Positions 45,124-54,077 are shown, counted from the first letter of the stretch. The stretch: 64,000 nucleotides of DNA from Bacillus massiliigorillae (GCF_000380245.2 NZ_HG428741.1:632226-696225), one strand, 5' to 3'. A program made the numbers and translations. The notes: generated by a model from the sequence alone, not told the origin.

Positions 45124-46635
45124 TTATGAACATGTTTCAATATCAAAATCTTCAATTGGCCACCATTCGTTGCCATCTTCTGCTAATAGATCATCCGCTT
45201 TCTTAGGTCCCATAGTACCAGCCTTATAGTTTGGAAAATCTGTGTCAGATTTTTCTTTCCAAGCTTTTGAAATGCTATCAACGAATTTCCAAGATAGTGC
45301 CACTTCATCCCAGTGTGTGAAATTAGTAGCATCCCCACGCATGCAATCATACATAAGCTTTTCATAAGCTTCAGGTGTGTTCATACGGTCTACACTTTTA
45401 TTAGAATAGCTTAAACGAATTGGTGTCGTTAATCCTTTTTGTCCTGATTTACGAACATTTAAATGAAGTGTTACACCTTCATCTGGTTGGATGTGAATTA
45501 CTAATAAGTTCGGGCTTAATTCTTCAGTTGGATTGTAATAAAGATTCATTGGAATATCTTTAAATTGAACAACGATTTTTGTTGATTTAGCTGCCATACT
45601 TTTTCCAGTACGAATATAGAAAGGTACACCAGCCCAACGGAAGTTATCAAACTTAAGTCTTCCAGCTACGAATGTTTCGGTATTCGAATTAGGATCAACC
45701 ATTGGCTCTTTGCGGTAGTCAGCAACAACTGTATCTCCTACAGTACCTTCGCCATATTGCCCTCTGACAAAGTTTTTCAGTACTTCCTCTTCTGAATAAT
45801 TTCTTAATGAACGAAGAGCTCGTACCTTTTCACTACGTACTTCATCAGTTGTTAATTTAATTGGTGGTTCCATTGCAAGAAGAGCAACCATTTGTAACAT
45901 ATGGTTTTGTACCATATCTTTCAACGCACCACTCTTATCATAATATCTTCCGCGTTCTTCTACACCTAATGTTTCACTAGAAGTGATTTGGATGTTAGAA
46001 ATATAACGATTATTCCATAATGGTTCAAACATCATATTTGAGAAACGAATTACTTCGATGTTTTGTACCATTTCTTTACCTAAGTAATGGTCGATACGAT
46101 AAATTTCTTCTTCTTCAAAAGAAGCACGAATCATGTTGTTTAACTTTTCAGCTGTTTCGTAATCCGTTCCGAATGGTTTTTCGATAATAACGCGTTTGTA
46201 TCCGTTCGTATCGGTTAAGCCTTCAGCTTTTAAATGCTGTGTAATAGGACCGAAGAATTCTGGAGCCATTGCTAAATAAAATAAGCGATTACCTTCTAAA
46301 CCATATTCCGCATCCATTTCTTCTGCTAAAGCTTTTAATTCAGCATAAGAGCTTTTATTAGACACATCATGAGAATGATAAGTGAAATGTGTGACAAATG
46401 TATCAAGCTGTGCTTCATCTACGTCTTTTATTGCTGAAAGGACTGAGTCCTTAATATTACTTTTGAATTGTTCCTGTGTTAAAGGGCGTCTCGCAACGCC
46501 GATTACAGCAAATCGTTCTGTGATTTTACCTTTCTTATATAGGCGATATAGTGAAGGATATAACTTACGGTTTGCTAAATCACCTGTTGCTCCAAAAAGC
46601 ATAATTAATGCTGTAGGTCTTTGATTGTTATTCAC
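45124..46635 (-). CDS. zwf: Glucose-6-phosphate 1-dehydrogenase
   Basis: First enzyme of the oxidative pentose phosphate pathway, NADP-dependent. 503 residues. The coenzyme motif LFGATGDLANRKLYPSLY is at the N-terminus, the substrate site RIDHYLGKEMVQN has the catalytic His and Lys, and FYIRTGKSM is conserved. It starts with GTG behind GAGG on the minus strand. It is divergent from rnz across a 208-base region. In B. subtilis zwf (yqjJ) lies beside gndA; here they are separated and convergent in direction. Confidence 0.95.
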   Translation of the reverse strand: MNNNQRPTALIMLFGATGDLANRKLYPSLYRLYKKGKITERFAVIGVARRPLTQEQFKSNIKDSVLSAIKDVDEAQLDTFVTHFTYHSHDVSNKSSYAELKALAEEMDAEYGLEGNRLFYLAMAPEFFGPITQHLKAEGLTDTNGYKRVIIEKPFGTDYETAEKLNNMIRASFEEEEIYRIDHYLGKEMVQNIEVIRFSNMMFEPLWNNRYISNIQITSSETLGVEERGRYYDKSGALKDMVQNHMLQMVALLAMEPPIKLTTDEVRSEKVRALRSLRNYSEEEVLKNFVRGQYGEGTVGDTVVADYRKEPMVDPNSNTETFVAGRLKFDNFRWAGVPFYIRTGKSMAAKSTKIVVQFKDIPMNLYYNPTEELSPNLLVIHIQPDEGVTLHLNVRKSGQKGLTTPIRLSYSNKSVDRMNTPEAYEKLMYDCMRGDATNFTHWDEVALSWKFVDSISKAWKEKSDTDFPNYKAGTMGPKKADDLLAEDGNEWWPIEDFDIETCS

Positions 46636-46843
46636 TGTTGAACCTCATTTCTAAAAAGTTGCAGTTTATATGTATGATTTGTGATTTTTCTTATTTCATA
46701 GTATACATATAGATAAATGTTTGTATAGAACATTACAATCTTATTATATAACTTTGTGAACAGAAAAGAAATTTACATTGCTTAACTTTTGTTTGCTACA
46801 ATATACATACTGTAAAGTGAACCGTTAATTAGGAGGATTTTGT

Positions 46844-47761
46844 GTGAACTTAGTATTTTTAGGTACGGGAGCGGGCGTTCCGGCGAAGGCTCGAAATGTT
46901 TCTTCCGTTGTTCTTCAGCTTCTCGAAGAACGTCGTGCTGTTTGGATGTTTGATTGTGGAGAAGCAACTCAGCATCAAATTTTACATACAAACGTAAAGC
47001 CAAGCAAAATTGAGAAGATTTTTATTACGCATTTACATGGAGATCATATATATGGCTTACCTGGTTTAATCAGCAGTCGTTCTTTTCAAGGTGGGACAGA
47101 TGAACTGATTGTCTATGGACCTAAAGGTATTGAAGAATATGTAAAAACCTCTTTGCAAATTAGTGGAACATTCTTGAAATATCCTTTATCTTTTGTAGAA
47201 ATTGAAGAAGGAATTATATTTGAAGACGAGTCTTTCGTTGTAGAAGCTCGAAAGCTTGAACATGGTATTACATGCTTTGGTTACCGAATTGTGGAAAAAT
47301 CACGTCCAGGCGAATTGCAAGTTGAGGCTTTACAAAAACTTGGTTTGCAACCAGGACCATTATATAAAAAAATTAAAAATGGTGAAACAGTTGAACTAGA
47401 AGATGGCACGGTTATTGATGGAAGAGATTATGTGGGTGAGCCAAAGCGTGGAAAGATGCTGGCTATTCTTGGAGATACAAAAGTATGTGAAAATAGTAAG
47501 ATACTAGCTCAAAATTGTGATTATTTGATTCATGAAGCAACGTTTGCTGGTGATTTTGAAGAGATGGCTACGGAGTATAATCATTCGACAACTACACAAG
47601 CGGCACGGATTGCTAAAGAAGCGAATGTGAAGAATCTTATATTAACACATATAAGCTCTCGTTATTTGAGTGAAGAAGTGGAAGCATTACAACAGGAAGC
47701 GATTGAAATTTTCCCTAACACTATTATTGCAGAAGATTTTTTGAAAGTAGCTATTAAGTAA
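46844..47761 (+). CDS. rnz: Ribonuclease Z
   Basis: tRNA 3'-end processing endonuclease, 305 residues, metallo-beta-lactamase fold. It starts MNLVFLGTGAGVPAKARN, typical of the family, and has the zinc motif THLHGDHIYGLPG, ILGDTKVCENS with a metal-binding Asp, HEATFAGDFEEMATEYNHST and LTHISSRY. The exosite region lies around residues 150-180. GTG start with AGGAGG 7 bases upstream. B. subtilis counterpart: yqjK, next to zwf as here. Confidence 0.95.
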   Translation: MNLVFLGTGAGVPAKARNVSSVVLQLLEERRAVWMFDCGEATQHQILHTNVKPSKIEKIFITHLHGDHIYGLPGLISSRSFQGGTDELIVYGPKGIEEYVKTSLQISGTFLKYPLSFVEIEEGIIFEDESFVVEARKLEHGITCFGYRIVEKSRPGELQVEALQKLGLQPGPLYKKIKNGETVELEDGTVIDGRDYVGEPKRGKMLAILGDTKVCENSKILAQNCDYLIHEATFAGDFEEMATEYNHSTTTQAARIAKEANVKNLILTHISSRYLSEEVEALQQEAIEIFPNTIIAEDFLKVAIK

Positions 47762-47765
47762 TCAA

Positions 47766-47811
47766 GATATAACAAAGAGGAGTAGAATTTTCTACTCCTC
47801 TTTGTTATATC
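47766..47811. terminator. Bidirectional terminator between rnz and the coat genes
   Basis: A perfect 22-bp stem (47766-47787 with 47790-47811), A-rich on one side and T-rich on the other, so it can end both the rnz and the convergent coat gene transcripts. Confidence 0.9.
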
Positions 47812-47815
47812 AACC

Positions 47816-48127
47816 TTAATGCCCTAAGTTTTGTTGAATCAATTGATTAGTTTGAATTTGTGTTTGTCCATACTCTGTAATTTGCTTTGTAATATCATTT
47901 TCAAGCGTTGGTGAAGATGTGCTATACATGCCTTGTTGAGACATAAAATTATAGAGCTTTCCTTGTAAATCCAAGCTGCTTTGAGTGAGTGAAAGGAAGT
48001 GCTGTCGAACAGATGGGCAGTTAGATTCTGTTGTAGCTGTAGTATATTCTCTGCAAGAACGTTTTAAGTCAGCTAAAATTGTGTAAAGTAAATCTTCATC
48101 TGCTAGTATTGGTGTTTGTTGGTTCAT
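47816..48127 (-). CDS. CotF-like spore coat protein
   Basis: 103 residues, helical, with the four-helix ferritin-like pattern of coat F family proteins: LADEDLLYTILADLKRSCRE, TTESNCPSVRQHFLSL, and LQGKLYNFMSQQGMYSTSS near the end. The last part (DITKQITEYGQTQIQTNQ) is Gln-rich. It would be made in the mother cell and become part of the spore coat. Start ATG behind AAGGAGG. It is 12 bases downstream of a related gene and probably forms a two-gene operon with it. Confidence 0.8.
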   Translation of the reverse strand: MNQQTPILADEDLLYTILADLKRSCREYTTATTESNCPSVRQHFLSLTQSSLDLQGKLYNFMSQQGMYSTSSPTLENDITKQITEYGQTQIQTNQLIQQNLGH

Positions 48128-48139
48128 ACATGTACCTCC

Positions 48140-48466
48140 TTAATGTAAGCCTTGCTGAAACTCTCGATGAGCTTGTTGCTGAGCGATAATTTGTTGGGTT
48201 TGCTGTTGAGCGGTTTGTGCTTGCTGCTTTTGCTCCATTGCAGTTGCTTCCTCTACTGTTTTCGGTGCAATTGATGAATGCTGCTGTAACAAGGTAAGTA
48301 AGCCTTGATAATGCTGCTTATGCTGTAGTAATAGCTGTTCACATATTTGTTTGACAGCGGGAGTAGGGGTTTGTGCTGCAGCGGCTACACACTGCTTAAT
48401 TAATAAATCTTCATTAGACATACAATCTACAATATATTCGAGTTCTTTACCCGTTAATGGTTTCAA
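48140..48466 (-). CDS. CotF-related spore coat protein, Gln-rich tail
   Basis: 108 residues with an N-terminal helical part (LTGKELEYIVDCMSNEDLLI, KQICEQLLLQHKQHYQGLL) similar in arrangement to coat F proteins, then a C-terminal tail very rich in Gln, Ala and Thr. Start is TTG with AAGGAGGAGG 7 bases upstream. That ribosome binding site lies in one arm of a perfect 12-bp stem (see 48470-48525). Sporulation-specific expression is inferred from the family; I cannot identify the promoter. Confidence 0.75.
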   Translation of the reverse strand: MKPLTGKELEYIVDCMSNEDLLIKQCVAAAAQTPTPAVKQICEQLLLQHKQHYQGLLTLLQQHSSIAPKTVEEATAMEQKQQAQTAQQQTQQIIAQQQAHREFQQGLH

Positions 48467-48469
48467 AAG

Positions 48470-48525
48470 AAAACCTCCTCCTTACACATATATTCTTGTT
48501 TAGAATCGTATAGGGAGGAGGTTTT
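48470..48525 (-). promoter_or_regulatory. Hairpin enclosing the coat operon ribosome binding site
   Basis: On the minus strand AAAACCTCCTCC pairs perfectly with GGAGGAGGTTTT, 12 bp, with a second inner stem ATTCT/AGAAT. The 3' arm is the ribosome binding site of the first coat gene. It could end namA transcription and also hide the ribosome binding site in read-through RNA. Confidence 0.55.
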
Positions 48526-48574
48526 TATTCGGAATTCTAATGTATTAATAGATGGTATTTAAAGGTATAGAAAA

Positions 48575-49591
48575 TTACCATCCACGCTCATATTGTATTG
48601 GTGGTTTTATATCTGTTCGTAATTGCATGGCTGCTGTTCTTGCCCAATAAGGATCACGTAATAATTCTCGGCCGATAAAGACTAAATCAGCACGTTCGTT
48701 TTGCAGGATTTCTTCGGCTTGCATTGCATTTACAATTAAACCAACAGCACCCGTACTAATATCAGCATGATTTCTAATGCTATCACTTAATGGAACTTGA
48801 TAACCTGGGAAAGGTTTAATTGGTGCAGGTACAACAGCGCCAGAGCTTACATCAATTAAATCAATACCATCCTCTTTCATCCATTTAGCAAATGTTATGT
48901 AATCTTCTACAGTTAGACCCTCGGGGTGGTAGTCATTTGCCGATACACGTATAATTAGTGGTCCATCCCAAACTTGTTTAACAGCGAATATGATTTCTTG
49001 TAAGAAGCGGTAACGATTTTCTGCTGTACCACCATATTGATCAGTTCTTTGATTTGAAAGAGGTGACAGGAACTCGTTAATTAAATACCCATGAGCCCCG
49101 TGAAGTTCAATAACATCAAAGCCTGCTTCTTTAGCCCGTTTCGCGCCTGCTTGAAAGGCTGCAACGGTTTCTTTAATTTGTTCAATTGTCATTTCCTGTG
49201 GTTTTTTACTAGTATCGTCGAATGCAATAGCAGAAGGTGCAATTATATCACCAGGCACGGTTGCTTTACGCCCAGCATGAGCTATTTGAATGGCAGCTAC
49301 AGATTCGTGCTCTTTAATAAGTGATACAAGTTCTGCTAGCCCAGCAATATGAGTATCATCCCAAATGCCTAAATCATTCACACTGATTCGACCTTGTGGA
49401 GTAACGGCGGTTGCTTCTAACATAACCATTCCTACGCCACCAACAGCACGACTGCCATAATGGATTTTATGCCAGTTCTCGACTTCGCCATTTTCACGCT
49501 TCGCACTGTACATACACATCGGTGACATGACAATTCGATTTTTAATAATGACATTTTTTAATGTAAAGGGGGTGAACAGTTTTTTACTCAT
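48575..49591 (-). CDS. namA: NADPH dehydrogenase NamA (YqjM), old yellow enzyme family
   Basis: FMN-dependent ene-reductase, 338 residues, the same length as B. subtilis YqjM. The class-specific Cys26 and Tyr28 are present in SPMCMYSA; the substrate-binding His pair is in ELHGAHGYLINEF; FMN-binding IIRVSANDYHPEGL and LVFIGRELLRDPYW follow. It reduces activated C=C bonds of electrophiles and has a role in oxidative stress. Start ATG behind AAAGGAGCG. It keeps the same position as yqjM, between rnz and proI. Confidence 0.95.
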   Translation of the reverse strand: MSKKLFTPFTLKNVIIKNRIVMSPMCMYSAKRENGEVENWHKIHYGSRAVGGVGMVMLEATAVTPQGRISVNDLGIWDDTHIAGLAELVSLIKEHESVAAIQIAHAGRKATVPGDIIAPSAIAFDDTSKKPQEMTIEQIKETVAAFQAGAKRAKEAGFDVIELHGAHGYLINEFLSPLSNQRTDQYGGTAENRYRFLQEIIFAVKQVWDGPLIIRVSANDYHPEGLTVEDYITFAKWMKEDGIDLIDVSSGAVVPAPIKPFPGYQVPLSDSIRNHADISTGAVGLIVNAMQAEEILQNERADLVFIGRELLRDPYWARTAAMQLRTDIKPPIQYERGW

Positions 49592-49612
49592 AACATTCGC
49601 TCCTTTTATCTG

Positions 49613-49677
49613 GTTTAACTAATACTCAGTGATGGATAAAGTAAGCTCCACTGAGCTAAGTTTCATTTTATTTCGAT
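49613..49677. repeat. Dispersed hairpin repeat, second copy
   Basis: GTTTAACTAATACTCAGTG to GTTTCATTTTAT aligns with 36848-36902. CTCAGTG (49625-49631) pairs with CACTGAG (49649-49655). It lies just upstream of namA. Confidence 0.55.
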
Positions 49678-49725
49678 TTACTAAGTATAACAAATTATCA
49701 CATTTTTGAAAAAATAGATGAATAC

Positions 49726-49763
49726 AAAAAACACCAGAATAATAAATCAATATCCGGTGTTTT
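49726..49763 (-). terminator. proI terminator
   Basis: On the minus strand AAAACACCGG pairs with the CTGGTGTTTT arm and is followed by TTG; AT-rich loop. Confidence 0.75.
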
Positions 49764-49781
49764 CTGAGCGTACAGAGTTAT

Positions 49782-50627
49782 TTAAATAAGTAATGATTTT
49801 TCTTGGATTTCTTGGTCGATCTTTTCTCCAAGTCTTTTTGATTGTGCTGTAGCTTCGACAATGCAATTCATTATTGCTTCTTGTACTTGCGCTGTTTGAA
49901 GAACATTTAAGCCAGCTTCTGTTGTACCACCAGGTGACGTAACTTCTTTTCGCAATGTTTGTGGTGTTTTTGGTGAGCTTTGAAGCATTTCGGCTGCACC
50001 GATTATCGTTTGTAAAATCAATGCTTTTGATGCTTCTTTTTCTAGACCGATTTTCTCAGCTGCTTGTTCCATAGCTTCGACAATATAATAAATATAAGCC
50101 GGACCGCTTCCAGAAAGCCCAGTAACAGCGTCTAATTGTTCTTCTTGAACAAGTGTTACTTCGCCAATTGTTTCGAGTAGCGATGTTACGATTTGTAATT
50201 GCTCATTGTTCACATATTGATTTTGAGCAATTGCAGTAGCTGATTTCCCAATCGTTGCAGATGTGTTCGGCATTGAACGAATGATGGCTATTTTCTTATT
50301 GATGATTGTTTCTATGCTAGCCATGGAAACGCCAGCAACGACAGAAACGAGTAGCATATTTACACGTAAATAAGGTTTTAGAGCAGATAGTGCGGTGAAT
50401 ACATCCTTTGGTTTCATAGCAAGGAATACGATGGAAGCATCTTTCAATAAAACTTCATATTCATGTGTTGTTTGAACGCCATATGTTGAATGTAAAAATG
50501 CTAGTCTTTCCTTATTACTTCTGTTCATAACGGTAATTTCATTTGCTGACTGATTGCTTCTTGATGATATTCCAGAAATCATAGCTTCTGCCATTGAACC
50601 AGCACCGACGAATGCAATTTTATTCAT
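49782..50627 (-). CDS. proI: Pyrroline-5-carboxylate reductase
   Basis: Last step of proline synthesis, NADPH-dependent. 281 residues: Rossmann motif IAFVGAGSMAEAMISG, MKPKDVF, RSMPNTSATIGKS in the middle, and the C-terminal dimerisation domain with GSGPAYIYYIVEAM and EVTSPGGTTEAGL. The ATG at 50627 has GGAGGTAAAATC; a longer frame to 50678 has no ribosome binding site. A proline-specific T-box leader lies just upstream, which fits the name proI (yqjO) in B. subtilis. Confidence 0.95.
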   Translation of the reverse strand: MNKIAFVGAGSMAEAMISGISSRSNQSANEITVMNRSNKERLAFLHSTYGVQTTHEYEVLLKDASIVFLAMKPKDVFTALSALKPYLRVNMLLVSVVAGVSMASIETIINKKIAIIRSMPNTSATIGKSATAIAQNQYVNNEQLQIVTSLLETIGEVTLVQEEQLDAVTGLSGSGPAYIYYIVEAMEQAAEKIGLEKEASKALILQTIIGAAEMLQSSPKTPQTLRKEVTSPGGTTEAGLNVLQTAQVQEAIMNCIVEATAQSKRLGEKIDQEIQEKSLLI

Positions 50628-50692
50628 TGATTTTACCTCCTTGAGAATTGGATAATGTATTTGTTTAATTATTCGCATTTAGTGGTATCCAA

Positions 50693-50930
50693 ATAAAAAA
50701 ATCTTTCATCCTTAAGAAAAGGACGAAAGATTTTGCTTCCGTGGTACCACCTTTGTTCATCTCCTTGAAAAGAGATGCACTTATTCACCCTATATCGTTG
50801 GGAAACGGTTAGGTTTACCTAACAGCTCGTAAGGTAGGTTCAATAAAGAATGGAGCTGTGAAGTCTTGCAGCCAATGAACTTCACTCTCTTCTAGCTATA
50901 CTTTATTTACTATTCTTACTCTAACGCCAT
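50693..50930 (-). ncRNA. Proline T-box riboswitch upstream of proI
   Basis: Read on the minus strand it has the canonical T-box AGGTGGTACCACGG (near 50739-50752), followed by a terminator (AATCTTTCGTCC with GGATGAAAGATT and a T run, 50692-50732). The specifier loop region reads GAACCTACC after an AG-rich AGAGAGTGAAG. The specifier is CCU, a proline codon, at 50836-50838. Uncharged proline tRNA would pair with the T-box and allow proI transcription. Its amino acid matches the gene, which strongly supports the call. Confidence 0.93.
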
Positions 50931-50950
50931 GTTATAAAATATATGTTTAG

Positions 50951-50980
50951 ATTATGAATGAAAGGAATAGTATATGTCAA
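50951..50980 (-). promoter_or_regulatory. Sigma-A promoter of the proI T-box leader
   Basis: TTGACA (50975-50980) and CATAAT (50951-50956) on the minus strand, 18 bases apart. The start would be near 50944, about 14 bases before the leader. Confidence 0.7.
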
Positions 50981-51112
50981 TAGTCAAGCGTTGATATGTC
51001 TGAATATTTACATTTTAATACATTAAAATAATGACAATATGTATATAATAGTAGTAAACTTGTAATAATCAAAATGAATGATAATTCATAATTCGTGAAT
51101 AAGGTGAGAACA

Positions 51113-52075
51113 ATGATAAATTGGGAAAATAATATTGCACAAATAGCTATTCCAACTCCTTTTCCAGTAGGAGATATTAATGCTTATCTCATTAAAGGAG
51201 ATGCATTAACGCTAGTAGATACTGGAACGAAAATACCAGCTACAAAAGAAGTGATTCAAGCAGGGCTAAAAGAATTGGATTTAGAAATGAGTGATATTGA
51301 TCAAATTCTTCTCACTCACCATCATCCTGATCATGTTGGAGGAGTGGAGTTTTTTTCTTCTGATATTCCATTACTCGGTCATGCGGAAAATGAGTTTTGG
51401 TTTAATATGACACAAGAAAAAATGGATAAATATGAAAAATTCTTTGTTGATTTAGCTAAGGATATGGGAGTACCAAATGATTTTATCAATCAGATAGGCT
51501 CGCTAAAAAACTCTCTAAAACTAGGGTGTAACCGTTCTATTACACATGCATTAAAAGAAGGAGACAGCGTGCCTGGTTTACCTGGTTGGACCGTATATGA
51601 AACGCCTGGTCATGCTGGAACGCATATTGTTTTATTAAGAGAAGAAGATGGTGCTTTAATTGGGGGAGATTTGTTGTTGCAACATGTTTCACCTAATCCA
51701 ATTATTGAGCCACCGTTAACCGAAGGCGAAAGTCGGCCAAAGGCTCAACTTCTTTTAAATGCATCATTGCGTAGACTTTTACAAATGCCTATTCAATCTG
51801 TTTATGCTGGCCATGGAGAAGTTATTAGAGAGCCGGAAGCGTTAATTCATAAGCGATTAGCTTCTCAACATAATCGAGCAATGAAAGTGAAGGATATGTT
51901 AAATGAAAAGCCAACAACAGTGTTTGGTATTTGTCAGCAACTTTTTCCTAAAGTATATAAGCAACAATTTCCTTTAACGATTTCCGAAACGTTAGCACAA
52001 CTTGACTATTTAGAGGATTTAAGAGAAATTAAAGGAGAAGAAACAGAACATGGAATCGTTTATTCTGTGAAGTAA
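51113..52075 (+). CDS. yqjP: Metallo-beta-lactamase-fold hydrolase (YqjP)
   Basis: 320 residues. The metal motif THHHPDHVGG is intact, followed by HAEN, TPGHAGTH and GGDLLLQHVSP; the C-terminal part (LASQHNRAMKVKDML) resembles the winged-helix tail of the LACTB2/YqjP subgroup. The substrate is not known. ATG at 51113 has AAGGTGAG 6 bases upstream; the GTG at 51095 does not. It is 9 bases from yqjQ, forming an operon as in B. subtilis. Confidence 0.88.
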   Translation: MINWENNIAQIAIPTPFPVGDINAYLIKGDALTLVDTGTKIPATKEVIQAGLKELDLEMSDIDQILLTHHHPDHVGGVEFFSSDIPLLGHAENEFWFNMTQEKMDKYEKFFVDLAKDMGVPNDFINQIGSLKNSLKLGCNRSITHALKEGDSVPGLPGWTVYETPGHAGTHIVLLREEDGALIGGDLLLQHVSPNPIIEPPLTEGESRPKAQLLLNASLRRLLQMPIQSVYAGHGEVIREPEALIHKRLASQHNRAMKVKDMLNEKPTTVFGICQQLFPKVYKQQFPLTISETLAQLDYLEDLREIKGEETEHGIVYSVK

Positions 52076-52084
52076 GGCTTTGAG

Positions 52085-52885
52085 GTGGAGAGACTGAATA
52101 GATTACATAATAAAACAGTTGTAGTTACTGGAGCATCAAGTGGATTAGGCAAAGAAATAGCTATTCAATCGGCGAAGAGTGGAGCGAATGTAGTTCTTAT
52201 TGCAAGAAGTATGAATCGATTAAAAGAATTAGAGCAAACGTTGGTTAATCAATTTGGTGTTAAAGTATACTCTTTTCAATTGGATGTTTCTGACGCATCG
52301 GAATTGGAGCGAGTATTTACCGACATAGTACATAAGGTAGGAAATATTGACGTTCTAGTGAATAACGCTGGATTTGGTATCTTTGAAGAAGCACGCGAAA
52401 TGGATTTAGAAGAAACAAAAAGAATGTTAGATGTAAATGTTTTTGGTCTAATGGCTAGTACAAGAATGGCTATTGATACCATGATTGAAAGGCAGTCAGG
52501 TCATATTATCAATATTGCATCTCAAGCTGGAAAAGTGGCTACACCGAAATCAAGTGTATATGCTGCTACCAAGCATGCTGTTCTCGGTTTTTCTAACGCT
52601 TTACGCTTGGAATTAGCGGAGCATCATGTTTTTGTTACAACTGTAAATCCTGGTCCGATTGAGACGAATTTTTTTGAAACAGCAGATACCTCTGGAACGT
52701 ATGTAAAGAATGTAAAGAAATATATGCTTCGTCCTGAAGAAGTAGCGGCGAAAGTCGTTTCTTGTATGTTAACCAATAAGCGAGAAATTAATTTGCCAGG
52801 ATGGATGAATGCTGGAGCGGTTTTTTATGCAGTATTTCCACGCATGTTTGAGGCATTAGGACAGAAGTTTTTCTTCAAAAAATAA
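52085..52885 (+). CDS. yqjQ: Short-chain dehydrogenase (YqjQ)
   Basis: 266 residues of the classical SDR family: cofactor motif TGASSGLGKEIA, NNAGFGIFEEA, catalytic Ser in NIASQAGKVATPKS and the YAATK tetrad (Tyr and Lys). The C-terminus is hydrophobic with a basic end (FKK). The substrate is unknown. The start is unclear: GTG at 52085 is in frame, with weak Shine-Dalgarno, and a CTG nine bases later fits the GAGGTGG site better. The protein core is unaffected. Confidence 0.88.
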   Translation: MERLNRLHNKTVVVTGASSGLGKEIAIQSAKSGANVVLIARSMNRLKELEQTLVNQFGVKVYSFQLDVSDASELERVFTDIVHKVGNIDVLVNNAGFGIFEEAREMDLEETKRMLDVNVFGLMASTRMAIDTMIERQSGHIINIASQAGKVATPKSSVYAATKHAVLGFSNALRLELAEHHVFVTTVNPGPIETNFFETADTSGTYVKNVKKYMLRPEEVAAKVVSCMLTNKREINLPGWMNAGAVFYAVFPRMFEALGQKFFFKK

Positions 52886-52913
52886 GTTCCATTGTCACAT
52901 TGAGGTGAAGAAA

Positions 52914-53414
52914 ATGAAATGGTTACTACCTTTAGTTGTAATCGTTATTTTGCTTATTGGCTGTGAGAATAAGTCCGTGCATGGAGGAACTGAGGGGTTT
53001 ATTACACAATTTGTTAGTGATGATAAAGTGTTAATTGGTGATACCATCTATGAAATCAATCGTGATACACAAATTCAAACTACTGATGGTGATGCTTTGA
53101 AGAAGAATGATTTAAAAATTGGTATGAAAGTTCAGCCGTTTTATAAAGATACTCTTAAAGAAACATTTCCAGCCCGAGGCGACGCGAAACTATTGCGTGT
53201 ATCAGTGGATGATGAAAGTCAGAAAGAAAGCGTTATGATGATTAATGTATTACATCAATTAAAGCATAATGAGGATGAACACTTCATTATTACGAATGTA
53301 GTGCATGAAGACGGCGTGTATGAGATGGACGTTATGCGCAGATCAAATGTTGATATTGGTTTTACGATTACGGTTCATGATCAAACCTATGAGATTTTGT
53401 ATATGGAAGCTTAA
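52914..53414 (+). CDS. Predicted lipoprotein, function unknown
   Basis: 166 residues. Hydrophobic signal (WLLPLVVIVILLIGC) with lipobox LIGC gives a lipidated Cys at about residue 17. The mature part is beta-rich (TEGFITQFVSDDKVLIGDTI) and has charged surface strands; no family recognised. ATG with GAGGTGA 5-9 bases upstream; a longer in-frame GTG at 52905 is part of that site. It follows yqjQ closely and is ended by a strong terminator. Confidence 0.78.
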   Translation: MKWLLPLVVIVILLIGCENKSVHGGTEGFITQFVSDDKVLIGDTIYEINRDTQIQTTDGDALKKNDLKIGMKVQPFYKDTLKETFPARGDAKLLRVSVDDESQKESVMMINVLHQLKHNEDEHFIITNVVHEDGVYEMDVMRRSNVDIGFTITVHDQTYEILYMEA

Positions 53415-53418
53415 GAGC

Positions 53419-53466
53419 TGGCGTAAATAAAATGATTTTATATCATTTTATTTACGCCTTTTTTAT
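53419..53466 (+). terminator. Terminator before the sigma factor operon
   Basis: GGCGTAAATAAAATGA with TCATTTTATTTACGCC, then TTTTTTATTTTTTT. Confidence 0.92.
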
Positions 53467-53471
53467 TTTTT

Positions 53472-53497
53472 TGAAACTTTTTGTCATTTGTGCTGTC
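53472..53497 (+). promoter_or_regulatory. ECF-type promoter for the sigma factor operon
   Basis: TGAAAC (53472-53477), 16 bases, then TGTC (53494-53497). This fits the TGAAAC-N16-CGTC class of autoregulated ECF promoters with one mismatch at the first base of the -10. Start predicted near 53505, 30 bases before the gene. Confidence 0.6.
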
Positions 53498-53534
53498 TAA
53501 TATATAGCATCAATGATATAGGAGGGGAATATGG

Positions 53535-54077
53535 TTGGATGATCAAGAAATAGTTCATGCGGCAATAAGAGGGGATGACTCGGCTTTTTTAGAACTGATA
53601 AATATTCATAAATTATCTTTATATAAAACCGCTCTAGCATATTTACGAAATGAAGAAGAGGCTTTAGAAGCAATTCAAGAAGTTACATTTCGTGCTTATA
53701 TTAATATTTCTAAAGTGCGTGAACCTGTGTTTATAAAAACATGGCTCATCCGCATTATGATTAATTACTGCAATGATATGCTTAAAAAACAACAAAACTT
53801 TGTACAACATGATTTCTTGAAGGATACTCCATTTTATAGTCAGTTCACTGAACATATAGAAGTCTTAGAAGCTTTAAATCATCTAGATATACGAGCTAAG
53901 GAATTAATTATATTGAAATATTTTCATGGTTTGAAAATTAAAGATATTGCAGTGTCCATGAACCGATCAGAAGGGACGATTAAAACATGGTTAAATCGTG
54001 CGTTAACAACATTGCGAAAGCATTTAAAAGAAGAGGAGGGGGACCAGAATGACAGAGCGAGAAGAAACAAAGCTTAA
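53535..54077 (+). CDS. ECF-family RNA polymerase sigma factor
   Basis: 180 residues with region 2 (LYKTALAYLRNEEEALEAIQEVTFRAY, here summarised by YLRNEEEALEAIQEV) and region 4 with a helix-turn-helix (LKIKDIAVSMNRSEGTIKTW). The region 1.1 and 3 domains are absent, as usual for ECF factors. It starts with TTG behind AGGAGGGG; the nearby ATG is out of frame and stops. The following gene overlaps it by 29 bases and encodes a membrane protein of the DUF4179 anti-sigma type, so the pair is probably a sigma/anti-sigma switch. It resembles SigV/SigX-like factors but cannot be named. Confidence 0.88.
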   Translation: MDDQEIVHAAIRGDDSAFLELINIHKLSLYKTALAYLRNEEEALEAIQEVTFRAYINISKVREPVFIKTWLIRIMINYCNDMLKKQQNFVQHDFLKDTPFYSQFTEHIEVLEALNHLDIRAKELIILKYFHGLKIKDIAVSMNRSEGTIKTWLNRALTTLRKHLKEEEGDQNDRARRNKA

